Assembly: GCA_000151295.1 (NCBI GenBank)
Contig: GG745331.1
Location: forward strand, 1,291,107-1,347,071
Source: Allomyces macrogynus ATCC 38327
Taxonomy: Eukaryota; Blastocladiomycota; Blastocladiomycetes; Blastocladiales; Blastocladiaceae
Length of the DNA stretch: 55,965 nt
Reading direction: 5' to 3'
Part shown: positions 44,601 to 55,684 of the stretch, one piece after another
Layout of the letters: each line of letters begins with the position of its first letter
Position numbering within the stretch: position 1 is the stretch's first letter
Notes under the pieces: generated by a model
What the model saw: the letters and a program-made list of their open reading frames with translations, nothing else
The model's database searches: none
Told to the model about the DNA's origin: nothing
Position numbers and translations under genes: made by a program

Positions 44601-46830
44601 CGTGAACCCGCGCGCGGCGCACTCGGTCGATGGGCTACTGTCCGTCCCGTCGGCGACGATTTGGTCGAACATTTCTGCGGGGATCGTGTTTGGGGTGTTT
44701 GGTGCTGGGGTCGGCCTCCGCGCGGTGGTCAATGCCGTGACGGTGATTCCGTTTGCGATGTGGTATGGCGCGATCGGGATGTGGTACTTGGACGATGGGA
44801 TTCTCGGGAAGCCAAGGAAGCCAATGACGACGTGGCTCGGTCGTGCGTTCGGCGTCGTGTTTGGCCTGGTCGCGGGTCTGCGCACGTTTGTCGATGTGCT
44901 CGCGATTGCGATCCAGGGGTTCTGGTGGGGCTGTTTCCCGGTCGAGCTGACACTCCACGACGCGCTGTTGGGCGGGCAGTTGCCGGCGTACAAAGTGCCG
45001 TCCAAGGTCGTGCGCGCGTTTGGCGTCTTCGGTGCGGTCATTGGCATGCGGCAGGTGATGGTCGTGGTGTTCTATATTCCGTTTGGTTCGTATCGTATTT
45101 CCTTATTCGCTTCTCCTTACCCCATGCGCCGACCTGACACGTTTTACGTTTTTGGTTCGACAGCCTTGTGGTACGGCGCGTACCCCGAGTTCTTCCAGCT
45201 CCCGGAACCGTTCACGTTCATGAACGAGGACATCTGGTTCAACCAGACGCGCATCTCGTCGCGGATTCTCGGCGCCGTCTTTGGTGGGATCATCGGCGTG
45301 CGCCTCGTTCTCGACTTTGTCCTCATGATCATCTACTCGGCAATCCGCGGGTGCTTTAGCCGCGTCCGACTCCATCCGCCGACCAATCGGCCGCGGCATC
45401 CGTACCAGACTCAAATTTACGTGCGCCACGTATTTTCCGCCCTCTTCATTGCCGCCGTTTGCGGCGTGTCCGTATGGAAGTCTCGCCCGCAGGTCGACAC
45501 GATGTGCATTGCAGCAGCTGCCGCGGCCGGCGTCGGGGCCTTGATTGGTCTGCAGAACCTGATCAACCCAATTTTTTACTGGCGTGCCGGCAAGTTCCTT
45601 GCCGACGCGGTGCTGATCGTTGTGGGCGTCGCGCTCTACCTGCCGCTGTTCCTCGTCGTCTTGCTCGTCACGCACCAGGCGCGCACCGTCCGGTGGATCG
45701 TGCAGTACGCAACGTCCACGACGCGGGGACGCTACCGGCCACGGCTCGTGCGCGCCGTCGTTGCCATTATATTGACGTGGGGCGCGTTCACGGTGGCGTG
45801 TATCGCCGTACGGCGCTTTACTGGTTTGTCGTTAGGCATCGCACTTGCGGTCGGTGCGGGCGCGGCGATCGTCACGAATTTCGCAGTCGCCATGGCGTAT
45901 CGGTTCACTGAGGCGATTGTGCTCGGCGGGTGGCCGATGGCCGATGCGGACGTGCTGCTGAACGAGGAAAAGGCCGCGGTGGTCAAGCACTTGAATGTCA
46001 ATATGCGGCTCGCGCAGCGCGGGTTGCGGTCTGACCCGCTTGGACCGATGCGGTTCTATATTCGCGATTTCGGCTTGGTACGCCTCCTCGTGTGGTGATG
46101 AGAGTGCTTGGCTAGGTGAACGAACGTGGGTTTTTTTCGACTGTAGATTTCGCCCGACGAGCGCAAGCTCAAGGTCATGCGCGACTTGTTCCTCGAAGCC
46201 GACGTCGTTGTACAGGACATGCGCGGCGCGACGTGGGAGCCGGCACCACCGACTGAGCCGCACCCCGCGGGCGAGCCAGGACCTCGACCACCATCACATC
46301 GCACATCCACGGCTGCGCCATCGACCCCATCAAGCCAAGCCAGCGCGCCGGCCTCCTCAGACGAGCCGCCACCATCCGACGCGATATCACCCGCATCCCT
46401 GTCTCCAACATCCGACACCCCACCCGACGCGCTCCCTGACGCGGCCGACCCACTGGAACCGCCACTCCCGACCACCTCGACACCACCGCCACACGCAGCG
46501 CTTGACGCGTTCCCGGACATGATCGACCCGCAAGCTCCCGCACTCCCGTCCTTTGCCGAGGCCATGTACGGCACCGGCGCGGCGGCACCCGCCCAGCTCG
46601 CACCCGAGTACGAGAGTCTTGAACCCGTGGCGGTCCCGGCGCTCGACGAAGCCACGGCGACGGGCGTTTTCGCGCTGCATGAGGTGGTGCCGATGCCGAA
46701 CTACGTGCTCGAGCTGCGGTTCCCGCTGGACGTGAGCGTGGAAATGATTGCGCGCGGGTTCAAGCCGAGGCAGTTGCTGGTCGTGAAGCGCGAGAGGAGT
46801 CAGCCGTGGGCAGAGGCGAATGAGGTATGA
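41687..46830 (+). CDS. Giant multi-span membrane protein built of about 16 GxR-WYG-DG repeats
   Basis: Five exons (41687-41795, 41854-43793, 43858-45085, 45164-46077, 46147-46830) encode 1,624 residues. Residues 100-1160 are a chain of about 16 units with period near 56. Each has a Gly-rich hydrophobic run ending G-h-R, then 13 residues, W-Y-G, then usually 9 residues and D-G-L-L-x-x-P. The key Arg positions are 115, 172, 227, 311, 368, 499, 570, 633, 725, 857/858, 915, 971, 1025, 1081, 1139, with a degenerate unit at 444. A Cys cluster (268-276) and a ten-proline run (809-818) interrupt the array. Residues 1170-1340 hold about five ordinary membrane spans, and 1398-1624 a Pro/Ser-rich soluble tail ending in a conserved-looking VLELRFPLDVSVEMIARGF. 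The constant Arg-Trp spacing across the 45086-45163 intron confirms that splice. I recognise no family; function unknown. Confidence 0.85.
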
Positions 46831-47418
46831 TTGGTCGTTGCGTGGAGGTGGACATGGTGGATTCGTACTGATATATGTGGCAATTTTGCTTGGTGCTGCT
46901 CAGAACACTCAATGAGTAAAATGACGAGGACACACAGACCGATTGGCTTTGTGTCGAGATTACAGTAGATCTTGGCAGTGGGGCTCTTGGTTGGTGCGTT
47001 CGTTGCCCTTCACCTCGGGCTAGAATAACGCGTCGTGGCTCTCACATGGCTCCCTGCCGCAAGGGGAAATGTAGAACGCAGTAGTAATTAATGGGAACGA
47101 CGAACGAATTCCGTTTTCCTATGTCAGCTCATGCATTATCACCCCAAGATTCTGAAAGACCTGTGCTGGAACTCCTTCATTTGTGCGCGGCTCTCCTCTC
47201 CACCTGAAGTGATTGCACGTCCGCACCAGCTGCAGCTTCAGGAAACTGCGGTCAGTCGTGCGCGTCAGATGCTCAGCTCAGTACGATTTCTCATTCAACC
47301 GATGGTCATCCAAGTCAAATGTTGTCCACGCCAACAGTCGCAGATAACTGCTTTCATGTCCACCCTACTTCCTGGCACTAACTACACCTGTTCCGTTCGT
47401 AAATACATCTTAAACGCA
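46831..47418. other. Convergent intergenic region
   Basis: A 588-base AT-richer gap between two genes that run toward each other, holding both 3' ends. No feature beyond that is recognised. Confidence 0.45.
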
Positions 47419-49198
47419 TCAAATCAATGCCTCGACAAGAAAGAACACTTCCTTCAACTTTGCCAAAATACGAGACGGAATGGCACGGCTGAAAACGACC
47501 AAGGTGATCCGTTCGTGCGGGCTGCGCGGCGGCAACACATCAATGAGGAATGGCGTCAGTTTGTTGAATGCACCGGTCCACGTCAACTCGAGCGACCGCA
47601 ACGTCGGCGGCAACGCTTCGATCCACGTGGCTGCCTTGCTGCCATCAAGATCGTTACCCGATAGATTCAACACGTGCAGCCGTGGTGGAAGCGGAACAGG
47701 CAGCACATCCAAGTTGTCCTGGCTCAGGTCGAGATGCACAAGCGTCCGAGGCCAGTGGTCGACCAGATGGGCGAGGTCGCTTGCTTCCACTGTACACGCC
47801 CGTAGCTGCAGAGACTGCAGGCGTGGAGGCATATGTTGCGCAAGATGCGGGAGGACACCCTTGCCGTGGAGCTGCCATTCGCACAAGTCAAGCGTTGTGA
47901 GAGACTTGGGGAGCCGAGCAATCACGTCAAAAGAGCACGTCAACGTCGGGCGAGTCGGCCATGAGCGAGAGCCGCGTCAGGGTTGGCGCAAGCGGCAGAA
48001 TGCGGCCCATTTCAGGGTGCCATTTCGGGATCGTCACGGTGAGATTGCGCTGGGCGGGCGGGAGGGTAAGCTTCAAGGGCCGAAGGAGCGCGATTTCCCC
48101 ATTCGAGTGGCGCAAATCAACGTCAAACTGCAATTGCCCGAGTCCCGTGGGCACCAGTTGGGCAAGTTGTGCGCACAGAAGGTATTCGGCCTCATCAAAG
48201 ACTGCCACGCGCAGCGCCAGCTGATCAAGACGTGGGCAATGCATGAGCGCTTGCACAACTTGGACCAGGCTCGCTGGGCTGGTCGACGTCAGGAGCGTGC
48301 AAGACTCGAGGTGGTCAAGCTTTGGCAGGGCCTTGACCAGACATGGATGACAGCGTGGCCACACGACTGACGCAAGGTCAGACCCATTCAAAACAATCGA
48401 GAGCTTGCGGAGCGAGCGAGGTAGATTCTCGAGAAGGAGCACGACGGCCGAGTCTTGGCCGTGATAATAACTCATGACGTCAATCGACAAGGATCGAAGG
48501 GTTCGAGGCAACACGCGGAAGAATTGCTGCGTTTCCGTGATCATGGAGAGCGAGCAGCCATCGAGCATCAATGAGGTCACGGTATCCAAAATTGACGTCT
48601 GGATCTGGTTGATGATGGAAACGAGCCCAATGATTCGAAGGGAGCGACACAACGGCGGAATGAACCTGGATGATCGATTTCCTTCATAGTTGCGTTGAAT
48701 CGTAAAGTACTGCAGTGAAGCAGCGCGAATTGGAACCAAAGACCACGTTGCCGATGCACCGTCCAGCACCATTTGCCCGTCAAGGTCAGAGGAAAACGGT
48801 TGGCGGTTCATGTCGCGCTGGGGCAGAAGCAAGAACCAGCGCGGGTGTCCAGCTTTGTCGAGCACAATAGACCTCTTCGTTTCGTCAATTTGAGCAGCAA
48901 ACGACCCAACTTGGTATTGGCCAACTGGTCCGACAAGAGAGAACGTGTCATTCGTTGAGCAAACGATCTCAGTCCCAAAGTCGGGACAATAGGACACTGT
49001 TAATCCCCACACTGCGTGTGCTCGGAGGGACGCTGAGACAGCAGGCGCAAAAAGCAACGGTGCTGCCAGGGCGAGTTGGACGAGCGACTCGCGATCCGTC
49101 GCATTGACCCACGTGCAAATGACGTTCAAAACGTCGGTTGGCAGCTCGTTGAGAGCGGTCATGGCCGGTGCAAGGGAGGACGTTGCCGGCACGGACAT
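47419..49198 (-). pseudogene. F-box/leucine-rich-repeat gene with one frameshift
   Basis: From the ATG at 49198 the product begins MSVPATSSLAPAMTALNELP, then TDVLNVICTWVNATDRESLV, an F-box-like helix region. Leucine-rich repeats of about 26 residues follow to LTRLSLMADSPDVDVLF, where a stop appears at 47927. The next frame continues without a gap as DVIARLPKS, LTTLDLCEWQL, LQSLQLRACTVEAS and LVHLDLSQDNL to a stop at 47419. Dropping one base from the TTTT run (47929-47932) would keep the 26-residue repeat period exactly, so the break is one inserted T. It may be a young pseudogene, a sequence error or, less likely, programmed frameshifting. F-box/LRR proteins choose targets for SCF ubiquitin ligases. 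An upstream TTG-started extension was not used. Confidence 0.75.
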
Positions 49199-50608
49199 GC
49201 TTGCAAGTGTTGAAAATAAACGGGTGGGCGTGCTGCTGTAAGCAGGGGCAACAAAGTGGAGCGGCCGACAAGTTGATTCTTGCCGGTGCCGAGGCAATTT
49301 GAGAGATGCTAGATGTTATTGCGGCTGGTCGGTGTTGGGAGAGACTGGGCGGTGTTGACTTGCGAGGGCGGGCGCGTCCAAGGATCCAATAATCATGACG
49401 CCCGCGTGCTTGCATGGCTTTTTGTGATGTGAACATGCAACCAGGCTTCAAGCCTCTTTGCGGTGGCCATCTTTTGTATCACATCCCGGAGACTCTTCAC
49501 AGAACAATGGAATGCTCGCACATATCAATCGGCGCTGTGGCCATTTCCAAGTCTCTCTTCCACCATTTCAAGGCAGCGGCTCGAGCACGCACATGGCGGT
49601 GTGGGCAATAGTTCTGGTCATCGTTTACACAAAACTCTCCGCCAGCTCTTGATGCATAAGACGCACCGAGGAGGGTATGAGAGGGCACACGACGAGATGA
49701 ATGAGGTCGCCCTGAGTGCAATTACTGGGTGACCAATGAACTGTTTTCGCTTCGCCGCGGTCGTAGGGGGCAACAGACAGGGCTAATTGTCATGCATGGC
49801 GCTGAATTACTTGCCATTGATCACATCTACCAACGCTTGAGCAGGCCACCAAGCTCACCAGCGATGGAACATGCCGTTTAGTCGCCGTTTTCGGCGTTTG
49901 CAATGGTCCTGCTCTCAATTGTCCGTGGTGGCCCTCTTCTGGCTTCGCACATCTAGACCTGAATGAATCCATTGACATGGCTGAATCGAAGTACAGTGTC
50001 CTTATTCGAGTGACTGCGTCAGCTCAACGGACCGTCTTGACAGCTCTGTGTGCTTCATGGCGCGCGCCGTTGCCATCAAGGAGCGCCTCTTGGAGGTCGC
50101 GTCCAAACATCACACTTCCACACTGGCTTGTTGATGCTGTAGAGAGCGCTCAATGATTTCTGACTCTTTCACTCCATCGTTACTTGTGTGATTGATGCGA
50201 CCGGTCAGACCAGGCCTGCAGCAGCTAGGGCACGAATGCCCAAGTGGGTCGGTGCGCCTGATTGATTTACGCCCCGAACGGGAGAAACAAAAAGACTTGG
50301 CACATGGTTTGTCCGTTGGTCAAGAGGAGTGACCAAGCATATTATTCGCCGGAACCATGTCGAAGTGCCGGGAAGCATTACATCGCCTCGCCAAAGCTGG
50401 CCACGAGCTGGCCAGCCCACGTCAGAGGCGCAACATTTGTTTGCCAACGCGTTGTTGAGGTGCAACGAAAACGTCCAAGCTCTCTTTCTCTCCGCCGAAG
50501 CGTCAAGCTGCTGCATCTTCATCAGTTGACTCCAACCACCATTTGCTTCAAAACTACGCGCAAAGAGACCCAGCAAGGCGACCAGTCTCGATTGATCAAC
50601 AAACCACG
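49199..50608. promoter_or_regulatory. Divergent intergenic region, F-box/LRR / Bax inhibitor-1
   Basis: A 1.41-kb AT-richer region between outward-facing genes. I looked for a hidden gene on both strands and found only short frames without family-like sequence. It must contain both promoters. Confidence 0.4.
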
Positions 50609-51594
50609 ATGACCGACTTTTTCTCGGCAAGCACGTCGATGCTCGAGACGCCCGTTTCGGCGGTCCTCTCGTTTGCGCCGCTCTCGCCCGTTGCGCGGCA
50701 GCATGTCACCGGCGCCTACACGACGCTCGCGTGGATGACGGCCATCACGGCCGCGACAAGCTACGGCGTGCTGACCGGGTGGCTGCCAGCACTGCACCCG
50801 CTCATTCCGTTCATCGGCATGATGGTGGCACTCGGCGTCTTCAGGATGTCGTCTCGAACCAAGGACGCATTGACGACGCGCCGCGCGGTGTTGGCCGGGT
50901 TTGCCGCGCTGGAGGGCGCGTCGCTCGTCGGTCTGCTCGAGCTCGTGCAGCTTGTCTCGCCGCGCATCCTGCCGCAGGCGGTTGTGTCGACGCTGCTCGT
51001 GTTTACCAGTTTCTCCGTCGCTGCCATGACGTCGACGCGCCGGTCCATGATTTACTTGTTTGGTGCGTTTGGCCCAAATGAAGGTCGCGAAATGGGACAT
51101 TCATCTGACCATCTGACTTACTTGGTTGACGAAGGCTTCCTTGGGTCGGCGCTGAGCATTCTGGCGTGGATGTCATTTGCCAACGTTTTCATGAGCTCGC
51201 GGCTGCTATTCAACGGCGAGCTCTACTTGGGTCTGCTCGTATTTGCTGGCTATGGTACGTCTGAGCGCGTTCATTCCCTACCTATCCACCCAAATTTCCT
51301 ACGAAAGCTGACTATTCTCCACTTTTCTCTCGCTTTCTTCCAGTCATGTTCGACACCCAAGTCATGCTCGCACGCGTTCCGGCGCTCGCGGTCATGGACC
51401 GCGTCGGACGCGAGCACGCGCACATGGACAGCGCGATTGAGCTCTACCTGGACCTGATCAATGTGTTTGTGCGCATTGCAATCATCATGGCCAAGAACGC
51501 GGCCAAGGGCCAGGCGCGGCGCAACGGTCGTGGTGACGACAGTGACGACGATGACCGCCGCTCGTCGCGACGCGCCGGCACGCGTCGCCGCTAA
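50609..51594 (+). CDS. BI-1: Bax inhibitor-1 family protein (TMBIM6 type)
   Basis: Three exons (50609-51062, 51135-51254, 51344-51594) encode 274 residues with six to seven membrane spans. Visible family features are AYTTLAWMTAITAATSYGV, the third-span PLIPFIGMMVALG, YLFGFLGSALSILAWMS, GLLVFAGYVMFDTQVML and the closing IELYLDLINVFVRIAIIM, where the Asp pair forms the di-aspartyl pH sensor region. A charged Asp/Arg-rich tail follows. BI-1 proteins reside in the ER membrane, leak calcium and restrain stress-induced death. The first intron (72 nt, GTGCGT to AAG) is a multiple of three without a stop; removing it restores YLFGFLGSAL, so splicing rather than read-through is inferred. The start at 50609 gives the normal short cytosolic N-terminus. 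Confidence 0.92.
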
Positions 51595-52169
51595 GTTGGC
51601 CGGCGTGGTGAGGATTCCAACGCTGCATCACATATGGGGAGCGATTATCCGTGGTGGACTCTGAGCAGTCGGTATTTCGGCTAAGAAACACAAGCGGTGT
51701 ATATTTGCGATTCTGCTCTTCTCGCGCCGAGACGGGCGTGCACAACGGTGGAGAGCTCTGGCACGAGAGATTGCTCCAACATCTTATGTAAAACGGGCAG
51801 TCGGGTCAGGACAAAGTCAGAGGGCGAATGCCAAGGTCGATGGTTGTGGGATGTGATCACAGGCGAGCCGGCGTTTGGCCCGTGCTAGCCGTGGCAGCTC
51901 GCCCAATCCGGATTCCCGCTGCTGCTGCTCCCTCATCACCCCTCGACCAACGACCCTCGACCGGCGCGACGACGAACACGACGCTGACGCCCTGCTCGCC
52001 CGCTGCGACTTGCTGCACCCGACGCTGCCGACAAGTCCGCGAGCATTTGCAAGCCGTCGCCTCACGCTGTCCCTGCCGAGTGCCGCCGACGCCCCGACCA
52101 GACGTGTGACGTCCCGCCGTCCCTTCTTCGACTCCCTCGACCGTTACCTGGCAAAGTCACTTCGACACC
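51595..52169. other. Intergenic, Bax inhibitor-1 to desaturase
   Basis: A 575-base gap between two plus-strand genes. The portion next to the desaturase ATG is C-rich. No additional gene or repeat is recognised. Confidence 0.45.
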
Positions 52170-53498
52170 ATGACCCAACTGCCGCGCACGCCGCTGCCGC
52201 ACACGCTGGAAAAGTCGCTGGCCGCGCAAAAGGACGAGGCCGTGGCGCTAGCCACGCCCGAGCCGGCCTACGACGTGCGCCACCCGCTTTACCTTGGCGA
52301 GTGGCCCAAGTCGGTGCCGTATATGCACCACGACATTGCGCGCGACGACATGGACGAGCCGCACCTCAAGCGCAAGCACGCGATTCTCGACAAGTACCCC
52401 GAGGTCAAGCAGTTGTACGGTGTCGAATGGCGCACCAAGTACATTACGATTGCGCTCGTTTCGCTGCAGGTTGCGCTCGCCTACACGTTTGGCGCCGGCT
52501 ACTTGCGCGACGCGCACTGGGGGTGGATGGTCGCGGCGGCCTACGTTGTCGGTGGCACCGTCACGGGCATCTACGGCGTGCTGATTCACGAGTGCGCGCA
52601 CAACTTGGCGTTCAAGACGCCCTTGTTCAACCGCATGCTCGGTCTCATTGTGAACATTGGCATCGTACGGCTCGTTTTTTTCCCTCGCACCCATCTGTTC
52701 GCCTCTTTCGACACCTCGCCTAATCTGATTTCATGCCCTCCCACCTACCCACGTTCCCAGGTCTTCCCAATTGCTTCGTCGTTCCGCCGGTACCATCTCG
52801 AGCACCACACGTTCCAGGGCGTGCACGGCAAGGACCCGGACTTGCCGCTCGATGCCGAGTGGAAGCTCATCAAGGGCAACAAGTTCCTCAAGTTCCTGTG
52901 GGTGTTTTGCTACCCGTTCCTCTACGTGTTCCGCGGCGCTGCCATGATGAAGTCGCCGCAGACCTGGGAACTCATCAACTGGGCGTGGACCATCTCGACC
53001 GACTTGGCCGTCTTCACCTACTGCGGCCCGCGCGGGCTGCTCTACCTGTTCCTCTCGCTGTGGTTCGGGTACGGGTTCCACCCGGCCGCTGCGCACTTTA
53101 TTCAGGGTACACAACTTCGCGTTTCGCGTGTTTTTCGACTTTCCCGAACCGACCACGAACTGACTGCCCTTGTTCCCCGTCCAGAGCACTACACATTCGA
53201 GCCCGGCCAGGAGACCTACTCGTACTATGGCTCGCTCAACGTGCCGTTCATGAACATTGGCCTGCACAACGAGCACCACGATTTCACCAAGATTGCCTGG
53301 TCCAAGCTGCCGGCGCTGCGTGCGACCGCGCCCGAGTTCTACAACGAGCTCGCCTACCATACGTCGTGGGTGCGCGTCATTTACGACTTTATCATGAAGG
53401 ACGACTTGGGCCCACAGTCGCGACTCGGGCGTCAGTTTGAGGACCACTTGGCCGGGCGTGCGACGATCAAGGCCGCGCGCAAGGCCAAGCGCGACTAA
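52170..53498 (+). CDS. DES1: Sphingolipid delta-4 (dihydroceramide) desaturase
   Basis: Three exons (52170-52664, 52761-53106, 53185-53498) encode 384 residues. The three histidine boxes of membrane desaturases are HECAHN (from 140), HLEHH (177-181) and HNEHH (308-312). The sequence HPAAAHFIQEHYTFEPGQET and the N-terminal region with HPLYLGEWP mark the DES/DEGS family, which puts the 4,5-trans double bond into dihydroceramide in the ER using oxygen and cytochrome b5. Four hydrophobic spans flank the His boxes. Both introns (96 and 78 nt) are multiples of three with no stop, so the frame is open throughout; excising them restores NIGIVFPIASS and HFIQEHYTF. Length is close to the usual 320-400. 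Glucosylceramide synthesis in fungi usually depends on this step. Confidence 0.93.
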   Translation: MTQLPRTPLPHTLEKSLAAQKDEAVALATPEPAYDVRHPLYLGEWPKSVPYMHHDIARDDMDEPHLKRKHAILDKYPEVKQLYGVEWRTKYITIALVSLQVALAYTFGAGYLRDAHWGWMVAAAYVVGGTVTGIYGVLIHECAHNLAFKTPLFNRMLGLIVNIGIVRLVFFPRTHLFASFDTSPNLISCPPTYPRSQVFPIASSFRRYHLEHHTFQGVHGKDPDLPLDAEWKLIKGNKFLKFLWVFCYPFLYVFRGAAMMKSPQTWELINWAWTISTDLAVFTYCGPRGLLYLFLSLWFGYGFHPAAAHFIQGTQLRVSRVFRLSRTDHELTALVPRPEHYTFEPGQETYSYYGSLNVPFMNIGLHNEHHDFTKIAWSKLPALRATAPEFYNELAYHTSWVRVIYDFIMKDDLGPQSRLGRQFEDHLAGRATIKAARKAKRD

Positions 53499-53915
53499 GC
53501 GACCGGCATGTCAGCGGTTGGGCGACGCTGTGCGCGCCCGCGTCATGGACGTTTTCGCGGCGTAAGTAGCGTGACCGTGCTGCGTCGAGAGCACGGTGGG
53601 GCGCGCACCTGTCGTTGCATTCTTTTTTATCCCCTTTTTTTCAATTGTCCAAATGATTGCACGTCTCTGAAAAACCTTTTGTTTTCACTCGGTTCTCTTT
53701 CTCCACCGTTTCCTTTGGCCTCCCGCGCAATAGATGGGTCACTTTTCTCGCTCATCTTCAAGTCGCAACTTGGTGCGCAAAGTGAACCATCCACGCCCTT
53801 CTCGCCCATGTATTCGTGCTGATGATGAAATGACGCCCGACCCAAACTGCAACTGCAAAAACAACGAGAAAAAACCAAACCGATCCGACCACACCCAAGA
53901 ACTGTCACGCCGTGC
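53499..53915. other. Convergent intergenic region, desaturase / NSA1
   Basis: A 417-base gap between two converging genes, with T-rich tracts near 53630-53650 and A-rich tracts near 53858-53880 suited to 3' ends. No gene seen. Confidence 0.5.
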
Positions 53916-55684
53916 CTACTTGCGCGCCGCGGGCTTCTTGAGCTTTTTCGGGACTGCCTTCTTCTTGACCGGCGCCCGCGGTACATCCACGTTGTCGTCC
54001 TCGTCGTCATCACCCTCAGTCCTCCGATCCTTGCGCTTTTTGGTCGGTTCTCCCGACACCGCCAGCTCCTCAAACGTATCTTCCTCGTCGTCCTCATCCC
54101 CGAGTTGCCGGCGCTCCAGCGCATCGAGCTCGTCCCAAACCTCATCCCCAACCTCCTCGTCCTCCTGTTCCGCCTGCCCCTCCGGCTGCGCACCCCCACT
54201 TTCAATCGGCGTCCTCCACACGACCGCCGCCTCCAACCGCTGCTTCACAAACCAACGCGCACGTACCGCATGACTCTTCGCGTCCCAGACCCGCACAAAT
54301 CGGTCCAACCCAACCGCACACACCACATCGGCTCCATCCGGCATCGTCGCTGGGAGCACCTGCCGCACGGCGCCCTGTGCGCCCTTGTAGGCCCCAGCCA
54401 CCGCTGATCCCGCCGCGATCGGCTTACCCGACCGCCGCGCAATCGACTTGTTCCGCGGATGATCCGGGTCCCCCGCGGCGCGCGCGGCCTTCCGTGCGTG
54501 CGCGGCAGCCTGGGTCGGGGAAATGCGGTAGACGGCGCCCTTGGAGTCGGAGACGAGCAGGTCCGAGTGGGACGTAGGGGGGAGAACGGTGAGCGAGCGG
54601 AGAGGTTGGTCGCCGACGTGGATGACGGCGGTCGGGCGGCGTTGCTTGGTGGTGTCGTAGAACTTGACCTACACGTGGGTTGATCAAGTGAGCGATGGAT
54701 CGCGACGTCACCCCGCGCGATCGCAACGCCGTCCTTACCTCGTGGTACGCCGTACACGTGGCCATCTGCGTGCCCGTGGCATTCAAGAACCGCACGTCCG
54801 TGATCCACACGGGCACGCGGAGACCCACCGAATCAAACGGGACGTTCCGCGCGCGCCAGACGACCGTGTGTCGCAACTCGCCCGTCCAGACAGACGGTTT
54901 CGCGAGTCCCGTGTAGAGGTGTTCCTCCTTCTTGTCGGCCTCCTGCGATTTCGGCGCATTCAAGTCGACCAGGTGCAAGTCGCGCTCGTTGCCGCCGACC
55001 GCGAGCAAGTGCCGGTGGTGCGGCGCGCAGGGGCGTACGCGGTGAATGTCCTTGCCGAGATCGACCGTTTGCACGCTGCCCGCGACTTGGAGGATGGCGG
55101 TGGTGGTGGTGGACCGGGGGGTGTTCGGCGCCGGGTCGAGCGTGATGGCCGCGAGCGTGCCGCGGGAGTTGACGGCCATGATCGTTGTGCTAAACGACGC
55201 GAGAGCTCAGATTTTCCGTCCCATCACGTCATCATCTCCATCGCTGGGAAACGTACTCATCCAACGCATCCACGTCAACCACCTTCACCCACTCGCGCTT
55301 CTCCACAATCGACATCCCCTCGGGGGGTACAAACGCCGCCACCGACGCGAGCAACGGTCCCGGCCCTTCCTCTTCCTCATTCACGCGCGCATGGTCCCAC
55401 ACGTCGACGACCCCATTCGCGCGCGCGACCAGCACGGCCTCGCGCCCACGGATCGTGACCGATGCCATGGCCACGACCGCCGCATTCTTATCGAGCGTGC
55501 CGAACGTCGTGCACTGCGCGGCAGCGGCTTTGGCCGCGGCTTCGGCGGCGGCGCGCGCACCGGGTTCCATTGGGCGTAAAGCGGAGGGGGCGCCGGGGAC
55601 GGCGGGCGCCGAGGAGGAGGAGCGAGGGGCGGATAGCGGGACGGCCTTGATCTGGCCACCTTCGGTGCCGGCGAGAATGTACAT
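53916..55684 (-). CDS. NSA1: Ribosome biogenesis protein Nsa1/WDR74
   Basis: Three exons (55684-55257, 55189-54739, 54668-53916) encode 543 residues. A WD40 propeller runs from MYILAGTEGGQIKAV to AVGLDRFVRVWDAKSHAV, the latter being the characteristic last blade of Nsa1/WDR74, followed by WFVKQRLEAAVVW. Other blades include VKFYDTTKQRRPTAVIHVG. The C-terminal 110 residues are acidic then basic, ending KKKAVPKKLKKPAARK, typical of nucleolar proteins. Nsa1 joins 66S pre-ribosomes in the nucleolus and is released by the AAA ATPase Rix7/NVL during 60S maturation. An Ala-rich insertion with a GARAAAEAAAKAAAAQ run lies near residues 35-55. Intron phases (2, 0) fit. The start codon overlaps a plus-strand ATG. 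Confidence 0.88.

Noticed and set aside
51063..53184. Stop-free introns of length 3n (BI-1 72 nt; desaturase 96 and 78 nt; also Lon 99 nt, repeat protein 78 nt) as a regulated intron-retention system
   Set aside because: About a third of introns should be multiples of three and many of those short GC-rich ones lack stops by chance, so five among roughly 45 introns is not an excess. They matter mainly as an annotation trap.
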